Shown: positions 12,673 through 25,079, counted from the stretch's first letter. The stretch is 64,000 nucleotides of DNA from Acanthacorydalis orientalis (GCA_034766995.1 CM068318.1:7942487-8006486), one strand, 5' to 3'. Translations and numbers: made by a program. The notes: generated by a model not told the origin, from the sequence alone.

Positions 12673-12678
<6 letters not shown>
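12603..12678. repeat. dispersed duplicate, copy 1, ending in (TA)n
   Basis: About 75 bp that recur at 17344-17420 with only three substitutions and a 3 bp length difference by eye. Both copies follow a mariner-end-like ATTTGTATAC string and both lead directly into a (TA)n tract. Confidence 0.88.
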
Positions 12679-12716
<38 letters not shown>

Positions 12717-12736
12717 TATATATATATATATATATA
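12676..12736. repeat. (TA)n microsatellite
   Basis: Two TA blocks split by AAAT, about 60 bp in total. Confidence 0.96.
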
Positions 12737-12826
12737 GAAAGAGAGAGAGGGGGAGAGAGAATATAAATAAGTATATATATAGAGAGAGAATATAAATAAG
12801 TATATATATAGAGAGAGAGAGTATAA
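12737..12826. repeat. GA/TA compound minisatellite
   Basis: Roughly 30 bp units, each a GAGAGA block, then ATATAAATAAG, then TATATATATA. Two near-identical units (12752-12811) are followed by a partial third. Neighbouring runs of GA and TA suggest slippage generated and then duplicated the unit. Confidence 0.85.
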
Positions 12827-13025
12827 TAAAAAAAAATACAAATGACTGAGTTAGTAACCATCGTTCTAACAAAAGCATCCCGTTATCAAAATAATTTAAA
12901 ACGGAGTACAACCTTGACATATCAAATATATTTCGATAAATTTCTGCAATAATTTATCTTGTTACATCTCTGCACACGACATATACGACAATAGTAAACA
13001 CCCGTCCACACAAACACATACGTAC

Positions 13026-13026
<1 letters not shown>

Positions 13027-13078
<52 letters not shown>

Positions 13079-13083
13079 TATAC
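13027..13083. repeat. (TA)n microsatellite
   Basis: About 57 bp of TA with one G interruption. Confidence 0.96.
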
Positions 13084-13119
13084 ATTTACAGAAACATGCA
13101 CACATGTGTTATTTATAAA

Positions 13120-13500
13120 GCGTGGACGCAATTACAGTCTTTTGGGGGCTGGAGGGCTAAGACGAGGACGTGATTAAGGGTTTGTTTCTGCTTGGCTACA
13201 ATATCCGTGAAGGGTCCAATAATTAGACATCACGAGGAGGCTTCAGAAGTCAACCACGCGCGTCTCATTCTCTTGCCATCGATCTCACACACAACCATTG
13301 CCTGATACACCCACTTACCCTGTGCATTTGTCGTATACCCAATGAAAACGGCTGTCGGGTGTTGTCAGGGGCAAAAGTACCTTTATGGCGGTGTGATGAG
13401 CGAATGAGTAGCAGTAGCGTGGTCTAAGAAAAATTATTGGACTGATACACTGACAGGACACTTTGAGTTTCGTATATGGCTGCGCTTTTTGTTAGATTTC
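13120..13500. other. GC-richer, CpG-containing island
   Basis: About 380 bp of complex sequence between two (TA)n tracts, with few homopolymers. It contains CTTTATGGCGGTGTGATGAG at 13381-13400; TTTATGG is the kind of core bound by Hox/Caudal-type homeodomains. No open frame of note. Candidate conserved non-coding element. Confidence 0.4.
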
Positions 13501-13511
13501 GTTTTGACTAC

Positions 13512-13574
<63 letters not shown>

Positions 13575-13575
13575 T
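13512..13575. repeat. (TA)n microsatellite
   Basis: About 64 bp of TA with isolated C and G interruptions. Confidence 0.96.
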
Positions 13576-14010
13576 GTTAACGAGTATAAATTCATCTCTT
13601 TATATTAATTAAAATATTTGATAAAAAAGTATTCATTAATATTCAATAAAGTGTTTCAATTAGATTTTACTTTTTGTATAAAATTTCATCAAAAAGCTAT
13701 TCTATAGAGAATTTTTTAATATTCGATAAAGAATGATTATTTTAAAATTAAAATTTGAATGAGAACTGTTAAAGCATAATAATTAAGTATCTTTTTTTCT
13801 TAAAAGTGTATTTTATTATATTATTTATTTTATAATATTATAAACCAGTAACGAAACAGCTTATACAAACATTTGAATTTTTATTTCTTTTCGTAAAACT
13901 AAGTCTATTTTAAAATAAATAGTATTGAATATATTTTTTTTATTTAAAAATACTATAAGTTTTTAATCGTAAATCTCTTTAAATGTATATAAAAATGTAT
14001 TAAATGTTTC

Positions 14011-14012
<2 letters not shown>

Positions 14013-14075
<63 letters not shown>
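14013..14075. repeat. (TA)n microsatellite
   Basis: Pure TA, about 63 bp. Confidence 0.97.
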
Positions 14076-14078
<3 letters not shown>

Positions 14079-14239
14079 TAAAAAAACATATTCTGTATAA
14101 AATTTTATGAAATTTATAAATATTTTCAAATATATTTCAAAATATTGAGGTGATTGCAGAAATTCTGATCGATTTTTTTTATAAAAACATCTTTATTTAT
14201 AATACAGTTCTTATACTGTGTCTGAATTTATTTTTACAA

Positions 14240-14450
14240 AAACCAGAGGGTTCCGGCCTTTACTCGATTTGCTCTTCAACCCCCGATGGGAGAGTTTCCG
14301 CTCGCTAACGTTCACTCCCTCCTTTTAAAAGTGTTACTTGAAAATGTTAATGAATGTTAATAGTGATAATAAACATAGATGATACAATCTTTAGTCAATC
14401 AGAAAATAGGTCACGTGAACACCATAAACCAATCAGAACACGAACAAAAA
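14240..14450 (+). repeat. possible old dispersed repeat, copy A
   Basis: A GC-rich patch (14245-14330, with GCTCGCTAACG) is followed by a CACGTGAACACC...AATCAGA.CACGAAC patch (14397-14450). The same two patches recur in the same order, on the other strand, at 21345-21725. Similarity is patchy, so common descent is only suspected. Confidence 0.3.
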
Positions 14451-14459
14451 TCATTTCAC

Positions 14460-15279
14460 ACCAGGGCTAATTTTTATTAATAAAGAGATAAATTTACTTA
14501 TCTCATAAATCACAAAAATTATTTTCTTGTCAAAATTTGCAATAATTTTTTATGATTACTTTTTGTATCTTGTCACTATGAACATACTAGAATCGTCAGC
14601 TAAATGCGCACAATTAAGTGTCAATTGATTTATTGAAAATACTCTAGGGAAATTTGTGAACAAATTAGGTCGTTCTATCCATTAAAAAAATATATTATTT
14701 TCTATAATCTTTTTTCATTGTTCTAGAAACATCTGTATTTTAAAAGCTATTTTTTATTGTCTTAGTTATTGTGAATCGCGCAGATCATCATCAATGCCAT
14801 TAAACCTTCCAGAATTTTGAAAAATATTATTCGACGGATTAAATTTACGATTAATACGTCCTTTCAATACACCTAGTTTTTTGATTACTAAAATATTTGA
14901 TCCTTCCATGCATGAAAAAAATTTATATAACAAACTTTGAAATTGCAGATTATTATTCTTAACAGTAAAAATTCAATAGAAATACATTCAAAACAAACAA
15001 ATTTCACACCCAAATTATAATTTTTAATTTGACGTTTTGTAAATATTTGTAACAGAATTGAGACAATTAGTTAACTGTCATTCCATCCAGTGATATTCGG
15101 ACATAAGTTGTCAATCATTCATTTAATTAAAGAATGAAATATGTCTTTAATATATTTATTTTTTTATTTTCTTATAAAAAGGTCTAAATATCTATTAAAA
15201 CATTTTTAGTATAAAATCAATCCCTTCTACTAAATGACACGTACGTTGCAAAATTCTACTTATGTTAAATTTTCCAGTT
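14460..15279. other. AT-rich non-coding stretch
   Basis: No gene, RNA or transposon signal seen. Confidence 0.5.
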
Positions 15280-15300
15280 AATATATATATATATATATAT
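15280..15300. repeat. (TA)n microsatellite
   Basis: TA run of about 21 bp. Confidence 0.93.
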
Positions 15301-15837
15301 GTTTGTGTAATAAGAAACTGTATATAAAATTTTAATTAAAGCAAATAAATACATAAAACTTTGATTATAAATATTTAAAAAGATGTTTCCGTAAAGAACA
15401 CATTCACTAAATTTAAACTGTAATTTCAGAGAAAAGAAGAAGACATCATGTTTTGTATACAGACTTAAAATGATAAATACAAATTTTAAGTACATATACA
15501 TATAAATAGAAAAATAAGTTGAATGGTTCAGCTCGTCGTTGACGACACAACAGGGACCTTTAATGTTACGAACGGTGGTTGTAAAAAGCTGTGTTAGAAA
15601 ACTGTAGTTGTGTTGAACGTCGCGAAGAAAATAGTGAGAGAAGATGAAGTTTTATACAGCTGCACGTGATTCGTTTTATTTTATGAAAAATGCTCAAACA
15701 TGTGCATATTCAGTACAGACATACGCTGAATATTATTATAATATATACAAAATAATGTCAGAAAATGGAAACAGGAAAGCTTTGTGCACCACGAATTCTC
15801 GGTGAATTATTATATTTTCAGTATACAATGTACATTC

Positions 15838-15847
15838 ACATATATAC

Positions 15848-15927
<80 letters not shown>

Positions 15928-15936
15928 TTATATATA
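15838..15936. repeat. (TA)n microsatellite, long, interrupted
   Basis: Close to 100 bp of TA with several C or G interruptions. Confidence 0.96.
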
Positions 15937-16825
15937 AGTTTTAATTCTTTTTAATATTCATTATAAATAATGTACTTGACATTTTTAGAAATCACTCTTT
16001 AAAAAGGATAAAATTAAAATTGTGTAACTCATACAATGAGTTTAAGGTTAATATTATAAATTATTTTCTGACCATTTTATATTTAGATGTAATTAAAAGT
16101 CATCTCATCGAATCAATACACTGACAGTTCAGTTCTGACAGTATGATTAAGTTTATTTTTGAAAATGATTTTTTTTCAATCCACAAACTAATAATAATTA
16201 AAATATCCACACTATCAAAAATATTTAAAATTTTTTTATACTTTGTCATTCTAAAAATAATGGTATTATCATCAAAATACGCATAAGTAATAATTAAAAT
16301 TAATTGATAATCATTTATTGCACATTTTTGACCAGAAATCATTGTTGTAATTTTTAGAATACAAAACGAAAACGACACCTATTGAGTTTAGAAAGAAATA
16401 TAAAAAGTAATTTTATTTACAATAAAAGAGTTTTGATGAAAGTTTATAAAACATACACACAAATATGTTTTGAATAAAAAGAGTTCAAGGTTATTTCGAA
16501 TCGAGAAATATCATCAAGAGATATATCTTAATAGTAAAATCAAATTCACACGTCATTAGCTTTGTTACACCATTTTTTCACTTCGAAGTCAGACAGCTAA
16601 TACAAATAATTAATGACTTGTATAATACAGTCCTCTTTATCATAAATTGTACTCGTCGCGTACACAAAAGTTTCATCTGCGTACGAAATAACATCGATTA
16701 CTGACTCATTTTTAACGCATCGAATTTTCTGACGACATGAAAAATGTATCTCTCGAAGCGGATTTATTTATTTTTAATAAACACGCTCAGTTCTTCAATG
16801 TTCTTTGGTTTGTAGAGAAAGAGTA

Positions 16826-17338
16826 GGTGTAGAAATTAATTCAGTGCCTTTACATTGAATCAAACATAACTCTGTTTTAAATTAAAATATTTTCTCATCA
16901 TTTTAGCATTTTTAAGTGGAAACCTTAATATTTAAAAATACTATATATCTTGGATAGAAAATTGACACATACTGACAAAACAGTAGTGAATACAATGACA
17001 TCCGAAAAGCATCATATAAGCAATTATATACTTTTCTCATTTCAGTTGAAAAAATTCCAACCGAAGCTGCGAGAATCATTGGTCCATCTTTTGAGGAAGT
17101 TGTTGTCATATATAAAATATGCAAAAAATGCTAAAACAGTAGAAGCGGTCTGAAAATGAAATACTACTCCATCGACTCAAAGCAGCTATCTTTTTTCAAC
17201 AAGGGATTCATCAGTTACCCAATAAATGGAAGAAAGTTATGCAAAATAATTAGGAACATTTTGAGAATTAAAATGTATTCCGTTTTTCTATAAACATTCA
17301 TTTTCTATAAAAAAAGGTACATAACTAATTTGTATACC
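16826..17338 (+). mobile_element. internally deleted mariner (family B)
   Basis: A 513 bp element flanked by TA on both sides (16824-16825 and 17339-17340). Its left end reads GGTGTAGAAATTAATTCAGT and its right end is a near inverted copy. The transposase N-terminus is recognisable from an ATG near 16995 (MTSEKHH..., about 50 codons with frame damage). It is then fused, near 17118-17142, to the last part of the gene (IRQLP-type tail, GGGATTCATCAGTTACCC). The catalytic core is missing. The long relative is at 49066-50294. Confidence 0.88.
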
Positions 17339-17343
17339 TAATA

Positions 17344-17420
17344 TAATTGGAAGAAATTTGTAAAAATTATTGGTTGTGATTTATGATCGATTTATAAAAA
17401 GATTTTAATGTCATTTAATT
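17344..17420. repeat. dispersed duplicate, copy 2, ending in (TA)n
   Basis: Partner of 12603-12678. It starts just past the mariner at 16826-17338 and runs into the TA tract at 17420-17441. Confidence 0.88.
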
Positions 17421-17441
17421 ATATATATATATATATATATA
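17420..17441. repeat. (TA)n microsatellite
   Basis: TA run of about 22 bp, part of the duplicated unit. Confidence 0.94.
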
Positions 17442-17448
17442 CATTTTA

Positions 17449-17684
17449 CCCTTTGCGACTCGGAGATCTTTTTCAGCTCATCTACTAGTAACTCGAATAT
17501 ATTTTTAACAAAATAGCAAGTAACAAATTACTTCAAATAAAATGATATAGCGTTGTAAATTATTTCTTTACTCAACTGAAACTTCAAAAATACTTTTATT
17601 AATTCATTGTTTTATAAAAAAAATAATATTGTTTTTTGTAAGGTTTACGATGTCCCCTCGGACAGGACAGTCGTATGGAATGGG
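17449..17684. mobile_element. possible piggyBac-like MITE
   Basis: A 236 bp segment starts CCCTTTGCGACTCGGAG after TTTA and ends, in reverse complement, CCCATTCCATACGACTG, followed by TTAA (17685-17688). The CCC start, the CGACT motif near both ends and the TTAA flank suggest piggyBac ancestry, but the two ends match only partly. A 64-codon frame overlapping it (17607-17801) is not recognisable. Confidence 0.35.
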
Positions 17685-18228
17685 TTAAATAAGATGTCAT
17701 TTAAAAATAAAATACCATACTTTTCAATTTGCATCCATTTCTCGATAGTGCTTAATCTGAAACTAGGCAATGTTGTCTTCAACCCCAAGTTACGCTACTG
17801 ATGTTTGGATGTCGCTAACATCTTTAGTGCGTATCATTATCATCATCATAGTCAGTTCAAAGACCAGGGGCGACTGCCGAAAGTAATGGATGAATGATTT
17901 CCAAACCTCATTCGATCATATTATTTCTAGATGATAGCGTTTTGGTTGGCTTCCGAACCACATATAAATTTCGGATAATTCTGAAATGTTTTCATGGAGC
18001 GGAAGTTTCTAACAGTGTGAAATGTGATCGTACGAGATTTGAATATGAATTGGGAATCTAAGTATTTCTGTATACGTGTACGTGTATGTGTGTACGTGGA
18101 CGACAATGGGGTTCGTTGCTTTAGCGTGACATTATGTTATTTGAATTTTCAAGGTACAAAATATAACACTGAAATGGAAAAATCGAAACAACTAAAACTA
18201 CTGGATTAATTTGGGTTCGTTCTTCCTT

Positions 18229-18266
18229 ACATATACATACATACATACATACATATATATATATAT
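18229..18266. repeat. (CATA)n/(TA)n compound microsatellite
   Basis: Several CATA units pass into pure TA. Confidence 0.93.
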
Positions 18267-18684
18267 GCACATGTGCGCGTGTATAACAATTTTGAAAATT
18301 TCATTCAGTACGATCGACTTACTTATCTATTAGGATTACAATAATTAATTTAGTTCATACATAATTACATATAAACTATATATATTTGGGTTATACATTC
18401 AGTATTACTGTTACGAAAATTAAGTTCGTGTATTAATTAAGTATTCTGTAGGCACAGCATGTGATACAGTAATGTAAATACATATTTCATATTATTAGTG
18501 TAGTTAGCTTTTACAATTATAATGTTCTGATAATTACAATTATGACGCTACTTATGCTTTGTAACTTTGTACAATAACCATCAATATTGCCTCAATAGAG
18601 ACGATAAGTAATATTTTATCAATTTCTACACTCACTCACATATGTGTACACTCTCATATACACTTACATGCAATTATTCATTTA

Positions 18685-18687
<3 letters not shown>

Positions 18688-18722
<35 letters not shown>
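18688..18722. repeat. (TA)n microsatellite in a palindromic frame
   Basis: TA run bracketed by TTTATTCA on the left and TGAATAAA on the right, so the whole site is a palindrome. It lies immediately left of a deleted mariner. Confidence 0.93.
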
Positions 18723-18726
<4 letters not shown>

Positions 18727-19107
18727 TAAATCCGTCGGGTAACTGACGAATTACTTGAGAAGAAAAAGATGGCGTCTTTAAGTCGATACCATCACTGTTT
18801 TAGCATTTTTTTACATATTTTAATACAACACAATACCTCCCTCCAAAACTAAACAATTCATTTCTACGGATTCGGCAGAATTTTTTTCAACTGGAATGCA
18901 AAAGTATACAGTGCCTAATATGCTATTTTTTGAACGCCATCGTGTTGATTACTGTTTTGTGAGGTTATGCCAACTGCGTGAGTAAGATATTCAGCGTTTT
19001 TAAATGTTAAGATTGGCACTTAAAAATCTAAGACAACGAAAAAATATTTTAATTTAAAACAGAGTTATGATTGATTCTATTTAATGGCACCGCATTAGTG
19101 TTTATAG

Positions 19108-19109
<2 letters not shown>
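18723..19109 (-). mobile_element. internally deleted mariner (family B), between two (TA)n tracts
   Basis: Read on the minus strand, it carries the family B 5' end (GCGGTGCC near 19088), the CAGAGTTATGATTGATTC-type untranslated leader, the start-codon region, the shared deletion junction (18791-18823) and the tail with CGTCAGTTACCCGAC (18733-18750). The outermost 3' terminal repeat is missing or lost into the TA tract at 18688-18722. Its other end abuts the TA tract at 19110-19159. Confidence 0.85.

Positions 19110-19159
<50 letters not shown>
19110..19159. repeat. (TA)n microsatellite
   Basis: Pure TA of about 50 bp, directly adjoining the mariner end. Confidence 0.96.
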
Positions 19160-19161
<2 letters not shown>

Positions 19162-19708
19162 TATTCTCTGAATATTATAATCTGTATTTAATCTAAGGTA
19201 ACCGTTATTTAAATTAACTAATATTTAGTGACTCATGTTATTATTAATGTAAATATCAAAATACGAAATATAAAGTAAGAAGAATATCTATTTAATATAA
19301 AATAATTAATGTTAATGCAAATTATATAATCAATTAATAATAAATATTTCCATAAAAATTATATGACATACGTTATAGTATCACTGAAGAAAATATATCA
19401 ATAGTGACAAGTAAGCTGTATCTCTTACTATAGAAATATCCCTTTAACGTTCACATTACAAAATTTAATCTCTTATAAACTTTAGCCACTCTCTTTTTAA
19501 TACGCATTTCCCAAGACAGAAGTTCGTTCTGCCTTCTCCATTCTTCGTTCTCCAGAGGCGAAGAACTACGGAAATAACTAGATACTTTTGAGAAACATGG
19601 TTGTATAACAGACAATGCACTGATTTTTTTATTTGTCATTTTACTGAAAAAATCGAGTCGTTGTAAATATTTAAAAATACATTATCATAATTACTGTTAC
19701 ATACATTG

Positions 19709-19711
<3 letters not shown>

Positions 19712-19741
<30 letters not shown>
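19712..19741. repeat. (TA)n microsatellite
   Basis: TA run of about 30 bp. Confidence 0.95.
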
Positions 19742-19743
<2 letters not shown>

Positions 19744-20634
19744 AAATGCAGAATATTATTATTATTACTAAATATTAAATATTTATTCCAAAAAAAACAA
19801 CTTAATTAAAAAAGAGTCATTTAAGTATAATTTCAAAATTTAACCACAAATTATATTAATTTTAATATATACAAAAAAGTTTTCTTCGCAAAAATAAAAT
19901 GTAGCTATTTTTTAGTTTTTTCATTATTTAAAAATATTTAAAACGTTCTAAAAATAGTTAAAAAACTATTTAAAAAAATTAATATTCTTCTTTTTTTGGT
20001 TTTAAATTTATATGTTTACGAGAAATTATAACTTCAATATTCAGTAATTTCACATATTCTTGTATTAGAAAATGTCACATTGTTAATATAACAAAAATTA
20101 TCGAAAAATACTATCAATTGTTTGTTTTTCGTATGTTATCATGAACATGTTTTTTTTTAAAAAAATTCATTAAGATTCACAATACCATTTTAGGTAAATT
20201 GATTACAATTGATCGAAGTTTAGCTTCTTTGTCAATAAATTAGTGCGATCTCTTTCAAATATACTGTATTGAAAATAATACTGTAAAAATAATACTAGAA
20301 ATATTTATAAATAATATTCAATAAAGATTTTAAAGATGTGGATGAGATACTTGAAAAGAGGAATACAATTGAAAAATAAAAAAATATTTGTACTATATGA
20401 ATTTTTTATAATCTAATGCTTTATGTATTTATAAATTAACTATTATTAGAAATACCTAAATTTGTTTACATCGTAGATGTTTAGTCAACTGATTTACTTC
20501 CTTTGCAGAAAGATATCATGTTTACTCGCATGAATACATACCCATCTTAATAATATTTACTCGTTAATACCACTTGTAAAGTGACTCGATTGTCTACTGA
20601 ACACCTGTTTAGATGCTTGCATAATATTAATTTA

Positions 20635-20638
<4 letters not shown>

Positions 20639-20676
<38 letters not shown>
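20639..20676. repeat. (TA)n microsatellite
   Basis: TA run of about 38 bp. Confidence 0.95.
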
Positions 20677-20680
<4 letters not shown>

Positions 20681-21344
20681 ATTTTTATTTGATTTTTCTA
20701 ACATAAAATATATTTCAAAAAAGAATAAATATTTCCGAAACTTAAGGTAATGCTGAGAATACATTTTTATAAAAAAAATCTTCATCTAATAAGAACGTGC
20801 CCGTAAGAAAAGAACTCTTTACAAAGAGAACTGTTATTTTTTTTAAAGTTAACAAAATATAATCATTTGTTTCAAAACTTCTATTACAGAGAACTCAACA
20901 AATAATTAATAAGTTTCATCTGAGAGAACATAGTTCGTTATGTGGTTGATATATTTTTAACTAAAACAGATGTTATAAAAAAATAGGACGAGACGACGTT
21001 TTACGCAGAACAGAAAGTATAAAGTATAAGTTCATTAAAAAAAAATCAAACGAAAACTTTTGCTCACCGTTATGAAGAACGTTATTAAGAATATTATACT
21101 GCGACTCACCTGAAACAAATATATACGTTAGAAAATTATATTTTAATCATTAATTTACATATTTGCAGACTCAAAAACATATATATATATAATCTTTAAA
21201 AACGTCTGAATCATAATATGAACAAAATGAGTTAAATATGTATTTGGTTCATTAATACATGAATGGAGTACAAAGAGAGCATTTATGAAAGAATTAACAC
21301 TATGAATTTAATATTTTAAAAAAATTCTTAATCTTTCTATATTG

Positions 21345-21725
21345 TAAAAATTAGCCAGTGATGATGCCGTTCCCGTGACTTTTATTCGTTCTCTGATTAG
21401 TTGATCACGTGGTGTATGTTCTGATAGATTGATATAAAACCACCTACTATACGATTTCAGTGTAAAAATAGTAAAAAAAATATTCAACATATTTTATTCT
21501 CTGAAACTTTACATTAAAAACATTGTTACATATTTTAACATTGTTTCTTGTTAATTTTTATAATTTTTTTTAATAAAAATTTTCAACTTAGATTTTAAGC
21601 TGATTATTTGTGTGTATAATTTGTTAATTTCTGTTATTTGTTAGGGGGAAGGGTGAGTGTGTTGTACACGTTAACGAGCTGGAGTGAGTCCCCCTACCAA
21701 AGTTAGCGAGAAGGGAATGGAGCCT
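21345..21725 (-). repeat. possible old dispersed repeat, copy B
   Basis: The minus strand shows a GC-rich patch with CTCGCTAAC (21640-21725), then further on CACGTGATCAACTAATCAGA and AACGAATAAAAGTCAC (21370-21415). Order and spacing partly match 14240-14450. Confidence 0.3.
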
Positions 21726-21780
21726 CTTAAAACCATTAAATAATATTTTTTAGTATACAAAAATGTAGAATGTTTGAAAC

Positions 21781-21824
21781 TATATATATATATATATATA
21801 TATGGATATATATGTATATATATA
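21781..21824. repeat. (TA)n microsatellite, interrupted
   Basis: TA with GG and G interruptions, about 44 bp. Confidence 0.94.
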
Positions 21825-22369
21825 CTGAAAAAATACCAAATCTTAATAGGACAAAGCTTATAAAAAGAAAAAAAGAGCTAAAACTCTTAAAGACAACACA
21901 CAGGGCTGTGCGCTGTATAATATATATAATAGTATTCAGATTTTTAGATTCCTTCCCAAAAGCATGTTAAAATAAGATCCAATGATTCCTTTTGAACAAA
22001 AAAAATAAATATTTATTTCAAAACTGTATTTTTATAAAATCCTACAAGTAAATAACCAATATTACTTTAAAAAAAGTATAATACTGTAAAATATTAAAAT
22101 AATATAAATTTACAAAAATTATTTTCACATTAAAATCAAATATCTATTATAGGAATAAAGAAGAGAGTTACACGAAAAAAACAAACTCGTTTTATATGTT
22201 ATATATTTCATTATTTTATATCAGTGATGAAGCTTTTAGAGCATAACTGGTATACTGCTTTTAGTAGGAATTACATTATGGAAATAATACCATTTTTAAA
22301 ATTCTATTATATACTTAAAGTAATTACTTTTCATTTTGTTGTCTTTTTATGTATTCATTTCAGTATATT

Positions 22370-22370
<1 letters not shown>

Positions 22371-22412
<42 letters not shown>
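22371..22412. repeat. (TA)n microsatellite
   Basis: TA run of about 42 bp with one C near its start. Confidence 0.95.
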
Positions 22413-22415
<3 letters not shown>

Positions 22416-22835
22416 TGTGAATTTTATAATTAAATTTTTTTATCGAAATCATGTCATCTATAAATACGAATCAAAACAATAATGTCGTTGGATATAATGA
22501 CTCCAGTTTAATAGTCACGGTGTGTATTGGATCAAGATAATAGAGTCATTAAAAACGTATTAAGCTTCTTGTATAAATACAATATGACACAAATAAAACG
22601 AAAACATTTAGTGTTTTTTTATTATTCATTATTTCTATCTATTATTTTATATTTAAAATTAAAAAAAAATGTGATAAATTATTTTTAAAACGTAAAATAA
22701 GAATACTATATTATTTTAGAATAGAGATCTGTGTCGATAAATAATATATGGTTAAATATTTTCTTGGATTCTAAAATGTTATTAGAAAAAATGTCAAAGT
22801 ACATAAGAAATTATTTTATCTTTGTACTGTAGTCT

Positions 22836-23118
22836 GGTGGTGTATTCATCGAACTTATCCCCATCAGATTATCACCTATTCCGATCGCTCCAACGTCACC
22901 TGGCTGATACCCATTGTATAACAATGGAAGAACTTCGAAAATGCATCGACCCAAAGCCGCTTTCTTTTTTTTGGACAAGGATTCGTCAGTTACCCGACAA
23001 TGGAAAAAGTTAAGACACAAAATAGTTAAGAATATTTTGAGGATTTAAATGTACTCCATATTTCCGTAAATATATATTCATTTTCTATAAGAAAAGGTAC
23101 TGAATTAATTGGTATACT
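22836..23118 (+). mobile_element. 5'-truncated mariner (family B), transposase C-terminus
   Basis: A 283 bp remnant keeps the end of a mariner transposase in a single frame. It shows SPSDYHLFRSLQRHLADTH including the third catalytic Asp, then EELRKCIDPKP, then a WTRIRQLPDNGK tail, and a stop. The 3' terminal repeat follows (GGTACTGAATTAATT... at 23095-23118). Upstream sequence bears no transposase similarity, so the copy is truncated. It is the best-preserved C-terminal piece of this family in the window. Confidence 0.9.
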
Positions 23119-25078
23119 TAATAATTTTCATCAACAACGACACAGATCTTTTCTAAAACATAATTCAAAATGCAGTAATATAAAAAGTGGTAAAATAAAA
23201 ATATACTTCTTTATTTTCAATCAACTTATTATTTTGTCCTCATATTGACATATATATTTACTTAAATAATATTAATAATTATTTTGAATGAATATGTCTG
23301 AATACATTCAATTATCAATTTATAAAACTATCAGATTTTTATAAAAAGAATAATAAATTAAAATAAAATTAATTACAACATTTAAAAATAACAATTACTT
23401 TATAAACTCGTGTTGTATAGGTAATATTTTTTTATTATTTTATATCGACATATACTAATGTAATTAAGTACAAAAACAAACGATGTATTTATTAACATAT
23501 GACATTAATTATAACTTCAAATTAAAATTAATGATCTTTTGATGTCTGATACACAACTTGAATCAATAAATTACGACAGTCATTTTATTTTTTGAGACTA
23601 GGAATATAACTATGTTCACTATAAGTGTATAACTTTTTTAAAATTAAAATGAGTATTGACATGTGAAACTTTTTTTAAATATTTAATTTCGTTAAAAAGT
23701 TTTAGATTGGTTTATAAATTGAAATGTAAATATTTTAACTCCATATTGCTTATGAATTCATATTTGAAAATAATTAAGATAGATTGATGTGGAATATTTA
23801 AAAAAAATATTTCATTAAACATTTTATAAGTAATTTTAAAATACACTTATTATTAATGTGTGAACTTGCATTAATAAGATTTAGATTTACTGTAAAGTTT
23901 GTTATTAAAAATAACAAAATAATTAATCATGATATTCTACTTTTAATTTCTAATATTTTATTATTTATGAAATATATGAGTTAATAAATTATGTATTGAA
24001 AATTGATTTCTATATTGTTTTTGGAAATATTTTCAATTTTTTTAGAAAATTTCATTTGTAATTTTGTAACTTTACTCTTTATATCAAAAAAAAATATTAT
24101 TACCATTCGAAATATTAATTTAAAGGCATTATTTGTACATTTAGATATATTTATTAAATTATTTATGTATCGATTTGTTCTACATTTTGTTCTTTTTCCC
24201 ACGCAACTTCAAAAAATCATCTTTTCAATTTTATACTGATTTTTCACACAAAAAATTGATCATGTAGTTTTTTATGTCGTCTAAAGAGTTTAAATTTAAA
24301 GAAAAGTTTGCTAAAACCAGAATAAATGATACTGTTATGGTGTAAGATTTGATAAATTAGAGAAACGAAGAAGGAGATAGAAAGAGATCATCTGTTTATA
24401 ATATATATATTTTTTTAATTTTTGAACGTGAATTTAGTTACAGAATCGGAACTGTTTTATGAGAATTTAATTTTCAATTATTTTATTTTTCTTTTACACA
24501 AGTTAAAGAATTATTCCGTTAAATACAGAAAACCAAACTTAAATAAAATAAAAACTAATCAAATATATCTCTTAATAAAAAAACATCATGTATATTTATA
24601 TATAATATTCAAAAAAAAATAGAAAGTTTTAAGAATTATAAATTATGACAAAATATCTGTTGTTTATTTATCTTATCATCCATGTTAATGAAAAATATTT
24701 ACATAAACATAGTTATTTTTATTTTTGATCTCAATCGCTTTATAAAATCAATTTCTTAGTAATTACATTGAAATAAATTGTGTACAAAAATGATGTCATG
24801 TATGTGTTTTTATGCTACTAACTTGACTAGAAATCTTTGTAATTGTGTACATGAAAATGACTGTTAATAATGTAATGATTCATGTAGCTTAAAATAAACT
24901 TCGAATTCGTTATAAATACTTCCTGCCTTTCTTTTTGATGTATTTTCAATTTCAATGTATTTAAATAGAACAATGTACTGTAGGACAGTGTATTGTAACA
25001 CCTACTCTAAATAACTATTATACGTTGTATAAATTACATTGTTTTCGTTAATTTATATGTAAATTAAATTGTACATAG

Positions 25079-25079
<1 letters not shown>
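23119..25079. other. AT-rich non-coding stretch
   Basis: Very low complexity. Overlapping antisense frames near 23981-24239 are Phe/Ile/Lys/Asn-rich shadows of AT-rich DNA. Nothing else is seen. Confidence 0.55.

Larger units (their letters stand above)
19160..21344. other. AT-rich non-coding stretch
   Basis: Filler with two TA tracts (19712-19741 and 20639-20676) and no gene signal. A 62-codon minus frame at 19451-19639 is not recognised. Confidence 0.5.

Noticed and set aside
17830..17900. ATCATCATCATAGTCAG-type run as a known insect repeat head
   Set aside because: Too short and not matched by any second copy in the window.
23981..24239. Overlapping sense and antisense frames of 73-78 codons
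   Set aside because: Both products are low-complexity Phe/Ile/Lys/Asn strings expected from AT-rich DNA.
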